Positions 18,911-26,750 of a DNA stretch of 64,000 nucleotides are shown here, piece by piece. Source of the stretch: Rhizobium sp. BG4 (GTDB taxonomy: Bacteria; Pseudomonadota; Alphaproteobacteria; Rhizobiales; Rhizobiaceae). The notes beneath the pieces are model-generated. The model saw nothing but the letters and a program-made list of their open reading frames with translations, did not search any database and was not told where the DNA came from. The translations under genes were made by a program, and so were the position numbers. Position 1 is the first letter of the stretch, and every line of letters begins with the position of its first letter. The DNA lies in the NCBI RefSeq assembly GCF_016864575.1, contig NZ_CP044125.1:2347001-2411000 (forward strand). The letters are read 5' to 3'.

Positions 18911-18976
18911 GAGCGAAAAGTCCAGCTGTGTTTTCTGTCCATGGTCATTTTCCCTTCATTACCGCAGCATCGCCAC

Positions 18977-19927
18977 ATGAATTCGAAGGGAATGGCGATC
19001 GAAATGTCAAGTTTGGTTGTGAAGATGGCGACTGAAATGCCGGTGCTGAGGGCAGGTGGCAAGGTGCTCTCGACAGCGGAGAACCGGCTTGGCCATCTCG
19101 TTCCCACCGATCCGACGATCGGCATCGCGGCGATCCGGGAGCGCTATGAGGAGCATGGCTATGTCTGGCTGAAGCGGTTTCTCGATCCCGATGCCGTGAA
19201 TGCTTTTCGCGGCTGGGTGTTCGGGCATCTGGCGGGCGCAGGGCTGATCGAGCCGGGATCGGATCCGCGTCTTGGTCTGGCCGCCGCTGGAGGAGGGGAC
19301 CCGCAGCAGGCCAACCGCATCCTCATGTCGCTGGTTCGATCCGTTGCCTATGAAGGCTTCTGTGCCCAGCCGCGGCTCGCGGCCTTTATGGACGAGTTCC
19401 TGTGCGGCATCTCCTATCTGCACAAGCGTAAGATCATGCGCCATACGATGCCGGGTAGCGCCACGGCGACGCCGGCGCATTACGATCTCGTCTATCTGCA
19501 CGGTGGGACCAACCGGATCGTCACGGCATGGATCCCGCTAGGCGATGTGCCGGTCGAGATGGGCGGGCTCGTCTATCTCGAGGGATCGCATGCGATTGGC
19601 AGAAAGATGGAGAGTGAGTTCGCGGCGCAAGGCGCCGGGCTTTCCGCTGAAGAGCGGATCAGCGCCTATAACCGCAACATGACCGAGGGCGGCTGGGTTT
19701 CGAAAGATCTGCCCGATATGGCCGAGCGCTTCGATACCCGCTGGCTGATCGCCGGCTACGAGGCCGGCGATGTGATGCTGCACAGTCCCTACATGATCCA
19801 CGCCTCGACGGCAAACGAGAGCACCGGGTGGCTGATCCGTCTGTCGACCGATATCCGCTACCAGAATGTCGATGACGAGATCGATGCGCGCTGGGCCAAT
19901 CACTGGAGCCTGGGAGACATGCTGTAG
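18977..19927 (+). CDS. Phytanoyl-CoA dioxygenase (PhyH) family Fe(II)/2-oxoglutarate oxygenase
   Basis: About 316 residues. The double-stranded beta-helix carries the metal triad HYD (in TPAHYDLVYLHGG) and a distal His in SPYMIHASTANE, followed by the 2-oxoglutarate-binding arginine in WLIRLSTDIRYQ. These enzymes hydroxylate or oxidise small molecules; the substrate cannot be read from the sequence. Start choice is open: ATGs at 18977, 18992, 19004 and 19025 are all in frame, and GAAGGG before 18992 is the best ribosome site. The divergent AraC gene suggests substrate-inducible expression. Confidence 0.85.
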   Translation: MNSKGMAIEMSSLVVKMATEMPVLRAGGKVLSTAENRLGHLVPTDPTIGIAAIRERYEEHGYVWLKRFLDPDAVNAFRGWVFGHLAGAGLIEPGSDPRLGLAAAGGGDPQQANRILMSLVRSVAYEGFCAQPRLAAFMDEFLCGISYLHKRKIMRHTMPGSATATPAHYDLVYLHGGTNRIVTAWIPLGDVPVEMGGLVYLEGSHAIGRKMESEFAAQGAGLSAEERISAYNRNMTEGGWVSKDLPDMAERFDTRWLIAGYEAGDVMLHSPYMIHASTANESTGWLIRLSTDIRYQNVDDEIDARWANHWSLGDML

Positions 19928-19946
19928 GCGCGGCCGGAGCCGCGCC
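19927..19946. terminator. GC-rich hairpin between convergent genes
   Basis: GGCGCGGC and GCCGCGCC form a perfect 8-bp stem with a CGGA loop just after the dioxygenase stop. No T-run follows, so it is a weak terminator candidate or a message-stabilising stem. Confidence 0.5.
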
Positions 19947-19957
19947 TGCTGCAGAAG

Positions 19958-20707
19958 CTAGTGGCTCTCGCCTCTTTTTCGTTTTCGGGCGTTTCTCGCG
20001 AACATGTTCAACACCTCGACGAGCGCCGAGAAGGCCATGGCGGCGTAGACGTAGCCCTTGGGAACATGGAAGCCCATGCCCTCGGCGATCAGCGTCGTGC
20101 CGATCATCATCAGGAAGGCGAGCGCCAGCATGACGATGGTCGGGTTCTTCTCGATGAAGTTCGCGAGCGGCGTCGCGGCGACCAGCATGACGGTCACGGC
20201 GGCCAGAACGGCGATGACCATGATCGGCAGATGCGGGGTCATGCCGACGGCGGTGATGATGCTGTCGACCGAGAAGACCAGGTCGAGGATCAGGATCTGC
20301 ACGATCGCCGAGCCGAAGGTCGTCGTCGCCGAATTGGCGATGAAGTCCTCGTTGTGATCGGCCGGATCGACATTGTGATGGATTTCCTTCGTCGCCTTCC
20401 AGAGCAGGAAGAGACCGCCGGCAATCAGGATCATGTCCTTCCACGAGAAGCCGTGGCCGAAGAGTTCGAAGACCGGAGCCGTGAGCTTGACGATCCAGGC
20501 GACGGTGCCGAGCAGGGCGAGGCGCATGATCAGCGCCAGGCCGATACCGACCTTGCGGGCCTTTTCACGGTGCTCGGGCGGCAGCTTGTTGGTGAGGATG
20601 GAGATGAAGATAAGGTTGTCGATACCAAGAACGACTTCCATGACGACCAGGGTCACCAGCGCCACCCAGGCAGCCGGGTCCTGAACCAGCATCATGATAT
20701 CTTGCAT
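19958..20707 (-). CDS. TerC family integral membrane protein (YgdQ/YoaE type)
   Basis: A 249-residue protein with about seven helices. The TerC signatures are [19 protein letters not shown] (residues 20-38) and [18 protein letters not shown] (about 138-155), each with the conserved Asp. The N-terminal [20 protein letters not shown] is typical of the longer TerC branch, distinct from the shorter paralogue at 2082. The tail is basic ([12 protein letters not shown]). A role in metal-ion efflux or membrane metal supply is inferred from the family. I looked for the yybP-ykoY manganese riboswitch that precedes some terC genes and saw no convincing match. Confidence 0.88.
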   Translation of the reverse strand: MQDIMMLVQDPAAWVALVTLVVMEVVLGIDNLIFISILTNKLPPEHREKARKVGIGLALIMRLALLGTVAWIVKLTAPVFELFGHGFSWKDMILIAGGLFLLWKATKEIHHNVDPADHNEDFIANSATTTFGSAIVQILILDLVFSVDSIITAVGMTPHLPIMVIAVLAAVTVMLVAATPLANFIEKNPTIVMLALAFLMMIGTTLIAEGMGFHVPKGYVYAAMAFSALVEVLNMFARNARKRKRGESH

Positions 20708-20856
20708 GAATTGTTTTTCCCTTGCGCCACAGACAGCCGACGCCGAAATCTAGAGTGAAGGCGCTGAGATGCAAGCGCCGCAAGGGGTATACGAAAGCCG
20801 GACGGCATTTATTCCGCCGGTGATGGGGAGAATGAAGCGGGGACGCCGCCGATCCC

Positions 20857-21534
20857 TCAGGCGGGCTCGTTGTGCTTGGCGCCATAGGCAGCCATGAAGA
20901 CGCGGATGGCGCCGTCGATGACGCGCTTTCTCTCCGCCTCGGACGGCGGCTCCGGCATGCTGCCGAAGAGGCGGAACTTGAAGAAGCTGCCGCTGGCGAG
21001 ATCGAGGAACTGCCCGGCTGCCAGATCGACGTCAGCGATCTCGAGCTTGCCTGAATTCACGTAGCGCGTCAGATACGAGTGCAGCACCGTGCGCAGGTTC
21101 TCCGGTCCGTTGAAGAAGCGCTGACAGAGCTCCGGCATGCGGTCGCGCACGCCAAGAACGGTGCGCATGGCGCTGATCACCTTTTCGCTTGTGATATGCG
21201 AGATGAAGCTCAGGCCAAAATCGTGCAGGCCTTCCTCGACATTGTCATGATGTTCGAGAGCGACGCGCAGTGCGGCCACGAAGGCGGCGCGCTCGGTCTC
21301 GATCATCGCGGTGAAGAGCTCTTCCTTATTGGCGAAGTAGACATAGAGGGTGCCCTTCGAGACGCCGGCTTCGCGGGTCACGTCGTTCATGCTCGCTGCG
21401 TCGAAACCCATCTTCATGAAGACGCTCTTGGCGCCCTCGAGGATTTGGGTGCGCTTGGCCGGGTCTTCTCCGGCTGCCCAGCGGCCGGTGGCCACGGGCG
21501 TTTCGGCGGCTGAAACCTTGGACACTTCGGTCAT
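20857..21534 (-). CDS. TetR family repressor, probable regulator of emrAB
   Basis: About 225 residues. The TetR DNA-binding domain spans residues ~25-75: RTQILEGAKSVFMKMGF, ASMNDVTREAGVSKGTLYVYF, ANKEELF. The C-terminal ligand domain is of the AcrR C-terminal type. The ATG at 21534 follows an AAGGAG; in-frame alternatives lie upstream to 21558. It is divergent from an EmrA/EmrB pump, and two near-identical palindromes lie in the 155-base spacer, which strongly suggests autoregulation and repression of the pump. Confidence 0.92.
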   Translation of the reverse strand: MTEVSKVSAAETPVATGRWAAGEDPAKRTQILEGAKSVFMKMGFDAASMNDVTREAGVSKGTLYVYFANKEELFTAMIETERAAFVAALRVALEHHDNVEEGLHDFGLSFISHITSEKVISAMRTVLGVRDRMPELCQRFFNGPENLRTVLHSYLTRYVNSGKLEIADVDLAAGQFLDLASGSFFKFRLFGSMPEPPSEAERKRVIDGAIRVFMAAYGAKHNEPA

Positions 21535-21579
21535 CTTCTCCTTAACCATTTTTCGCACTTGCGAAGATTCTTTACTAAA

Positions 21580-21599
21580 ATCGAACCGCTCGGTTCGAT
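21580..21599. promoter_or_regulatory. Candidate TetR operator O1
   Basis: ATCGAACCGCTCGGTTCGAT is a perfect 20-bp palindrome 46 bases from the TetR start. It matches O2 at 17 of 20 positions. The centres of the two sites are 60 bp apart, close to an integral number of helical turns. Confidence 0.75.
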
Positions 21600-21639
21600 A
21601 TGACTTGATATGGATGCAAAAAGGGCCTATGTCAACTGA

Positions 21640-21659
21640 ACCGAACCGTTCAGTTCGAT
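21640..21659. promoter_or_regulatory. Candidate TetR operator O2
   Basis: ACCGAACCGTTCAGTTCGAT matches O1 at 17 of 20 positions and lies 30 bases before the emrA start. A bound repressor here would block the pump promoter or its early transcription. Confidence 0.7.
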
Positions 21660-21689
21660 TAAATCTACTTCACAAAGCGGTGTTCGTCT

Positions 21690-22910
21690 ATGTCCAGTCA
21701 GAAAACCAATGTTGCGCGCATCGTAAGCGATTCCGCTGAAGCCGAAGCGGCTCAGCCGGAAACTGCAGCCTCCGCGGATACCCCCACCGCGGAGGCTCGC
21801 AGTGCTCCCCAGCAGGCGCCGGCACCCGAGGTAAAGGTTGCCGAGCAGCCGCCGGTGAAAAAGAAGCGCAGCCGCGTTCTGCCAATCGTCGCCCTCGCCA
21901 TCCTCGCCGGTGGCGGCTGGTACGGCTATGAATGGTGGACGAATGGCCGCTTCATGGTCTCGACCGATGATGCCTATATCGAAGGCGATATCGCGACGAT
22001 CTCGCCGAAGGTCACCGGTTACGTTGCCAAGGTTAACGTCGTTGCCAACCAGCTGGTCAAAGCCGGCGACGTTCTCGCAACGCTCGATAACGGCGACTAT
22101 CAGAACGCTCTCGATCAGGCCGAAGCGCAGATCGCCACCGAAAAGCTGTCGCTGAGCCGCATCGATGCTCAGGTCGATGGCGCCAAGGCGGCTCTCGCCC
22201 AGGCACAGGCCCAGAAGGTGTCGCTCGATGCCGCCGTCCGCGGCGCCGAGATCACCCAGAAGCGCCAGAGCGACCTGCAGGCAAAGTCGGTCGGCACCGC
22301 TGCCGATCTTGACACCGCCAACATCGCGCTCGATCAGGCCAAGGCAAACCTCGTTGGCGGCGACGCCAACATCAAGTCGGCCGAAGCCAACATCACGATC
22401 CTGGAAGCACAGCGCAAGGAAGCCGAAGGTTCGGTCCGTACGCTTGAGCTGCAGCGCGACAAGGCAGCCCGCGACCTGTCCTTCACGATCCTGAAGGCAC
22501 CGTATGATGGTGTCGTCGGCAATCGCTCGGTTCAGGAAGGCGACCTCGTATCGCCCGGCCAGCGTCTGATGGCGCTCGTCCCGACCCGCCAGCTCTATAT
22601 CGACGCGAACTTCAAGGAAACGCAGATCCAGCATCTGGTTCCGGGTTCGAAGGTCAATGTCCATGTCGATGCTTATGACGATCACGCGATCGTCGGCACC
22701 GTCGAGTCGATCTCGCCGGCCTCCGGCTCGGTCTTCTCGCTGCTGCCGCCTGAGAATGCGACGGGCAACTTTACCAAGATCATCCAGCGCGTGCCGGTTC
22801 GCATCGCGCTCCCGCAGGATGCGCTTGATACCGGCCGTTTGCGTGCAGGCCTGAGCGTCGTCGTCGATGTCGACACGCGCACGGCGCCGGACGCACAGCA
22901 GGCAAAGTAA
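21690..22910 (+). CDS. emrA: EmrA/HlyD-type membrane fusion protein
   Basis: A 406-residue periplasmic adaptor. Residues 1-60 are a Pro/Ala/Glu-rich cytoplasmic segment ending in KKKRSR. One membrane helix follows (62-80). The hallmark STDDAYIEGD is at about 91-100. Lipoyl-like halves (ISPKVTGYVAKV, FTILKAPYDGVVGNRSV) flank a long coiled-coil of Ala/Gln/Lys-rich helices (about 140-260). It links the inner membrane pump EmrB to an outer membrane channel, which is not encoded here. The start has no alternative with better support. It is co-transcribed with emrB. Confidence 0.93.
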   Translation: MSSQKTNVARIVSDSAEAEAAQPETAASADTPTAEARSAPQQAPAPEVKVAEQPPVKKKRSRVLPIVALAILAGGGWYGYEWWTNGRFMVSTDDAYIEGDIATISPKVTGYVAKVNVVANQLVKAGDVLATLDNGDYQNALDQAEAQIATEKLSLSRIDAQVDGAKAALAQAQAQKVSLDAAVRGAEITQKRQSDLQAKSVGTAADLDTANIALDQAKANLVGGDANIKSAEANITILEAQRKEAEGSVRTLELQRDKAARDLSFTILKAPYDGVVGNRSVQEGDLVSPGQRLMALVPTRQLYIDANFKETQIQHLVPGSKVNVHVDAYDDHAIVGTVESISPASGSVFSLLPPENATGNFTKIIQRVPVRIALPQDALDTGRLRAGLSVVVDVDTRTAPDAQQAK

Positions 22911-22932
22911 TCAGCCAGCCGGAGTAAGGCCA

Positions 22933-24522
22933 ATGGCCGCGACCACCACTGCAGGAACCGTTCCCGGCGTAGGAGCCGAGGAACGGATGGACCCGCGCAA
23001 GCTCATCGCATTCTTTGCGATGGTGCTCGGGATGTTCATGTCGATCCTCGACATTCAGATCGTCTCGGCCTCGCTCGCTGAAATCCAGGCCGGCCTCTCC
23101 GCCGGCTCGGATGAAATCGGCTGGGTCCAGACCTCCTACCTGATCGCGGAAGTCATCATGATTCCGCTGTCGGGTACGCTTGCCCGCATCGTCTCGACGC
23201 GCTACCTCTTCGCCTTCTCGGCGGCGGGTTTCACGCTGTCGAGCGTGCTTTGCGCCACCGCGACGAATATCGACCAGATGATCGTCTACCGCGCCATCCA
23301 GGGCTTCATCGGCGGCGGCATGATCCCGTCGGTCTTTGCGGCCGCCTTCACGATCTTCCCGCCCTCCAAGCGCAGCGTCGTTTCGCCGATCATCGGCCTG
23401 ATCGCTACGCTGGCGCCGACGATCGGCCCGACCGTCGGCGGCTATCTCAGCCACGCCTTCTCCTGGCACTGGCTGTTCCTGGTCAACGTCATCCCCGGCA
23501 TCATCGTCGCGACCGTTACCTGGAACTTCATCGACTTCGACAAGCCGGAACTGTCGCTTCTCAAGAAGTTCGACTGGTGGGGCCTGATCTCGATGGGCGT
23601 GTTTCTGGGCGCGCTGGAATATGTGCTCGAGGAAGGCAATTCGAACGACTGGTTCAACGACAACTATATCGTCATCGGTGCGATCGCATCGGCGATCGGC
23701 TGCGTGGTCTTCTTCTACCGTGCCTTTACCGTCGAATTCCCGGTGGTGGATCTGCGCGCCTTCTCGAACAGGAACTTCGCCTTCGGATCGGTGTTCTCCT
23801 TCGTCATGGGCATCGGCCTCTACGGCCTGACCTATATCTACCCGGTCTATCTCGGACGCATCCGCGGCTATGACTCGCTGATGATAGGCGAGACGATGTT
23901 CGTCTCCGGTCTTGCGATGTTCTTCACCGCGCCGCTCGCCGGACGTCTGTCGACGAAGATGGACCTCAGATTGATGATGGTCATCGGCTTCGTCAGCTTC
24001 GCGGCCGGTACCTATATCATGACCGGACTGACGGATGACTGGGACTTCTACGAACTGCTGATCCCGCAGCTGTTCCGCGGTTTCGGCCTGATGATGTGCA
24101 TGGTGCCGATCAACAATATCGCGCTCGGCACGATGCCGCCGGCCCGTATGCGCGGCGCCTCCGGTCTCTTCAACCTGACCAGAAACCTCGGCGGCGCCGT
24201 CGGTCTCGCGATCATCAACACGGTTCTGACCAACCGCCAGGACGTGCATTACGAGCGTCTGCGCGAAAATATGGACTGGGGCCATCCAGCCGCGATCGAC
24301 CAATTGAACAACCTGACCGCCAACTTCAATTCCTACGGGATGGACGGCGCGTCGGTGGCGATCAAGCAGATGGTCGGCATGGCAACCAAGCAGGCAGTCA
24401 TCCTGTCCTTCAGCGATATCTTCCTGATGCTGACCGTGCTGTTCATGGTCATGGTTCTCGGTGTTGCGATGATTGCCAAGCCTGCGCCGCAAGGCGGCGG
24501 AGGCGGTGGCGGCGGCCACTGA
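22933..24522 (+). CDS. emrB: EmrB-type DHA2 multidrug efflux MFS transporter
   Basis: A 529-residue major facilitator of the 14-helix DHA2 family. Helix 1 carries FMSILDIQIVSASL, the D-I-Q motif of EmrB proteins. Motif C-like glycines and prolines are in LAPTIGPTVGGYL, after which comes SWHWLFLVNVIPG, typical of DHA2. The C-terminus is a run of glycines (QGGGGGGGGH). It exports drugs or host-derived compounds by proton antiport together with EmrA. The ATG at 22933 follows GGAGTAAGG; an upstream in-frame extension overlapping emrA is rejected. The gap to emrA is 22 bases. Confidence 0.94.
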   Translation: MAATTTAGTVPGVGAEERMDPRKLIAFFAMVLGMFMSILDIQIVSASLAEIQAGLSAGSDEIGWVQTSYLIAEVIMIPLSGTLARIVSTRYLFAFSAAGFTLSSVLCATATNIDQMIVYRAIQGFIGGGMIPSVFAAAFTIFPPSKRSVVSPIIGLIATLAPTIGPTVGGYLSHAFSWHWLFLVNVIPGIIVATVTWNFIDFDKPELSLLKKFDWWGLISMGVFLGALEYVLEEGNSNDWFNDNYIVIGAIASAIGCVVFFYRAFTVEFPVVDLRAFSNRNFAFGSVFSFVMGIGLYGLTYIYPVYLGRIRGYDSLMIGETMFVSGLAMFFTAPLAGRLSTKMDLRLMMVIGFVSFAAGTYIMTGLTDDWDFYELLIPQLFRGFGLMMCMVPINNIALGTMPPARMRGASGLFNLTRNLGGAVGLAIINTVLTNRQDVHYERLRENMDWGHPAAIDQLNNLTANFNSYGMDGASVAIKQMVGMATKQAVILSFSDIFLMLTVLFMVMVLGVAMIAKPAPQGGGGGGGGH

Positions 24523-24542
24523 TCGTCTGGTGTTCGAAATAA

Positions 24543-24575
24543 CGGCCGGCTTGGGAAACCAAAGCCGGCCATTTT
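24543..24575 (+). terminator. Rho-independent terminator after emrB
   Basis: GGCCGGCTT pairs with AAGCCGGCC around a TGGGAAACC-type loop and leads to ATTTT. It lies 21 bases after the emrB stop. Confidence 0.85.
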
Positions 24576-24613
24576 CCGTATATCGTGCATCTCTTTCGAC
24601 CGGATGCCGCTTC

Positions 24614-25606
24614 ATGCTTCAGTCTTCCGCCAGGGCAATCGCCTGGCTCTGCATCGTCCTGCCCCTCTTTGCATCCGCATCCGCGCGGGCGGTCGCCGAG
24701 GAGGAGAGGATAGACATCGGCGGCTACAAGCTGAACAGCGTCTTCATCCCGGCCTCCGGCAAGGCAAGGCTGCCGCCGATCGTCTTCATCCACGGCGCCA
24801 GCGCCAATCTCTATGACCCGATGCTGTCGTTCCGGGAGAGGCTGGAAGGCAAGGCCGATCTGCTGTTCGTCGATCGTCCGGGCCACGGCCGCTCCGACCG
24901 CGGCGGTCCCGAGAACGCTTTCCCGGACGGGCAGGCCGACGCGATTGCAGCGCTGATGAAGAAGCGCGGCATCCGCCGGGCGATCATCGTCAGCCATTCC
25001 TTCGGCGGTGCGGTTGCGGCCGCCTTTGCGCTTGATCATCCCGATATGGTCGCCGGTCTGGTGTTCCTGTCGCCGGCCGTCTATCCGTGGCCGGGCGGCA
25101 TTGCCTGGTACTATGACGCCGCGACGGCGCCGCTGACCGGCCCGCTCTTCAGCGCGCTGGTCGTGCCGCCCGTCGGCCTTGCGATGGTGGATGGTGCGAC
25201 ACGCAGTGTGTTTGCGCCGAACCGGCGGCCGCCTGGTTATATCTCGAAGGCGCGGACGCTTCTCGCCCTGCGCCCGGCCGAGTTTCACAACAACGCTACC
25301 GATGTCGCCAATTTGCTCGAATGGACGAAGAAAGCCTCGCCGCGCTACCGGCAGATCAAGGCGCCGACGATCATCATCACCGGCGATACCGATAGCGTCG
25401 TTTCGCCGAAGATTCACTCGGTGCATCTCGCAAAGGATATCCGAGGGGCGCGGCTGATCGTCGTCCGAAACCTCGGTCACAAGTCGGATTACGTCGCAAG
25501 CGACCTTGCCGTCGGCGCCATCGAAACGCTGGCTGGAGAGCACCCCAATCTGCGAGGGATCGCGCAGGCGATCGAAGCGCGTATTGCCGGTGACGGCAAG
25601 AAATAA
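24614..25606 (+). CDS. Secreted alpha/beta hydrolase
   Basis: A 330-residue alpha/beta hydrolase with a probable signal peptide (MLQSSARAIAWLCIVLPLFA..., cleavage near residues 24-28). The oxyanion region is FIHGASANL (58-66). The nucleophile is Ser129 in SHSFGG, where the first residue is Ser rather than the usual Gly. The acid is Asp in ITGDTDSVV, and the His is in RNLGHKSDY. It could be an esterase or a dehalogenase-like enzyme; the substrate is unknown. It is likely exported or anchored, and stands alone between emrB and the xylose operon. Confidence 0.85.
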   Translation: MLQSSARAIAWLCIVLPLFASASARAVAEEERIDIGGYKLNSVFIPASGKARLPPIVFIHGASANLYDPMLSFRERLEGKADLLFVDRPGHGRSDRGGPENAFPDGQADAIAALMKKRGIRRAIIVSHSFGGAVAAAFALDHPDMVAGLVFLSPAVYPWPGGIAWYYDAATAPLTGPLFSALVVPPVGLAMVDGATRSVFAPNRRPPGYISKARTLLALRPAEFHNNATDVANLLEWTKKASPRYRQIKAPTIIITGDTDSVVSPKIHSVHLAKDIRGARLIVVRNLGHKSDYVASDLAVGAIETLAGEHPNLRGIAQAIEARIAGDGKK

Positions 25607-25654
25607 TCCATGTTTTTCAAACGCGACCAGATGAGTTTCGGTCGATCCGGCATT

Positions 25655-25676
25655 TTCTGATTTACGTACATCAGAA
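25655..25676. promoter_or_regulatory. Candidate operator of the xylose LacI regulator
   Basis: TTCTGATTTAC and GTACATCAGAA form a 22-bp inverted repeat with a single mismatched pair, centred 41 bases before the regulator's start. It is the right size and symmetry for a LacI-family operator and would serve the regulator and the xylB-xylA genes downstream. Confidence 0.6.
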
Positions 25677-25706
25677 TTGGCGGTAAAGGCTTCGTCAGGA
25701 GGAGCG

Positions 25707-26732
25707 ATGAAGCCTACGGTTCACGATATCGCCGCGCATGCGGGGGTCAGCCTTGCGACTGTCGATCGTGTGCTGAACCAGCGCCCGGGCGTGCGCCATG
25801 TGACGCGCGAGAAGGTGGAAAACGCCATTCGCGAGATCGGCTATGTGAGAGATGTGGCGGCCGCCAACCTCGCGAAGGGCCGCACCTATCCGCTGGTCTT
25901 CATCCTTCCGGCATCCGACAATTCCTTCATGCATGGGCTCACGGCGGAAATCCGCGAGGCTGTCGCTCGTTCACCTGTCGAGCGCACGCAGATCCAGACC
26001 ATCGAGGTTCCGGCTTTCGATCCGGCCGCGCTGGTCGAGGCGCTGCGCAAGCTCGCGGCCGAACGGCCGGCCGGCATCGCCCTCGTCGCGACCGATGCGC
26101 CCGAAGTCGCCGAGGCGGTCGATGCCCTTGTGCGCGATGGCATTCCTGTCGTCACCCTGGTTTCCGATCTCACGGGGTCGCTGCGCCACCACTATGCCGG
26201 TGTCGACAACATCGCGGCCGGGCGGACGGCGGCTCGCCTGCTCGGCCGTTTCCTCGGCGCGGCCAAGGGCGAGATTGCTGTGCTTGCCGGTTCCATGCTG
26301 GTACGCGACCATCGCGAGCGTCTGGAAGGTTTTGCTGCGCTGATGGCGCAGGAGTTTCCTGATCTTTCCATTCTGCCCGTCATTGAGGGGCGCGACGACC
26401 CCGAAATGGCGCATATGCTGGTTTCGGATGCGCTTTCGAAGAATGATCGCATTGTCGGCATATACAGCCTGGGCGCCGGTAACCGCGGTCTGATCAGGGC
26501 GCTGAAGGCCAAGGGTGCCGGGCGGCAGGTCACTGTCGTTGCGCACGAACTCACGCCGCATACGCGGGCGGCATTGATCGACGGAACGATTGACGCAGTT
26601 CTCAATCAGGATGCCGGTCACGAGGTGCGCAGCGCCATTCGCGTGTTGAAGGCGAAGGCCGACGGGCTTGCCGTCATCGACGCGCAGGAGCGCATCCGCC
26701 TCGATATATTTTTGAAAGACAACCTGCCGTAA
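25707..26732 (+). CDS. LacI family regulator, probable xylose repressor
   Basis: A 341-residue LacI protein. The helix-turn-helix is TVHDIAAHAGVSLATVDRVL (residues 4-23) with the hinge helix around VRDVAAANLAKG, and a periplasmic-binding-like sensor domain follows (YPLVFILPASDNSF...). The ATG is fixed by AGGAGGAG immediately upstream. It is followed 18 bases later by xylB, so regulator, kinase and isomerase form one unit, and D-xylose or a product is the natural inducer. The LPASDNSFMHGLTAEI segment and the length place it with ribose-type sensor domains. Confidence 0.88.
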   Translation: MKPTVHDIAAHAGVSLATVDRVLNQRPGVRHVTREKVENAIREIGYVRDVAAANLAKGRTYPLVFILPASDNSFMHGLTAEIREAVARSPVERTQIQTIEVPAFDPAALVEALRKLAAERPAGIALVATDAPEVAEAVDALVRDGIPVVTLVSDLTGSLRHHYAGVDNIAAGRTAARLLGRFLGAAKGEIAVLAGSMLVRDHRERLEGFAALMAQEFPDLSILPVIEGRDDPEMAHMLVSDALSKNDRIVGIYSLGAGNRGLIRALKAKGAGRQVTVVAHELTPHTRAALIDGTIDAVLNQDAGHEVRSAIRVLKAKADGLAVIDAQERIRLDIFLKDNLP

Positions 26733-26750
26733 CGGCAAAGGGAGAACGAC

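Noticed and set aside
20708..20860. A yybP-ykoY manganese riboswitch before terC
   Set aside because: I looked for its conserved G-rich and AG-rich elements and saw none in this spacer, nor before the other terC at 2082.
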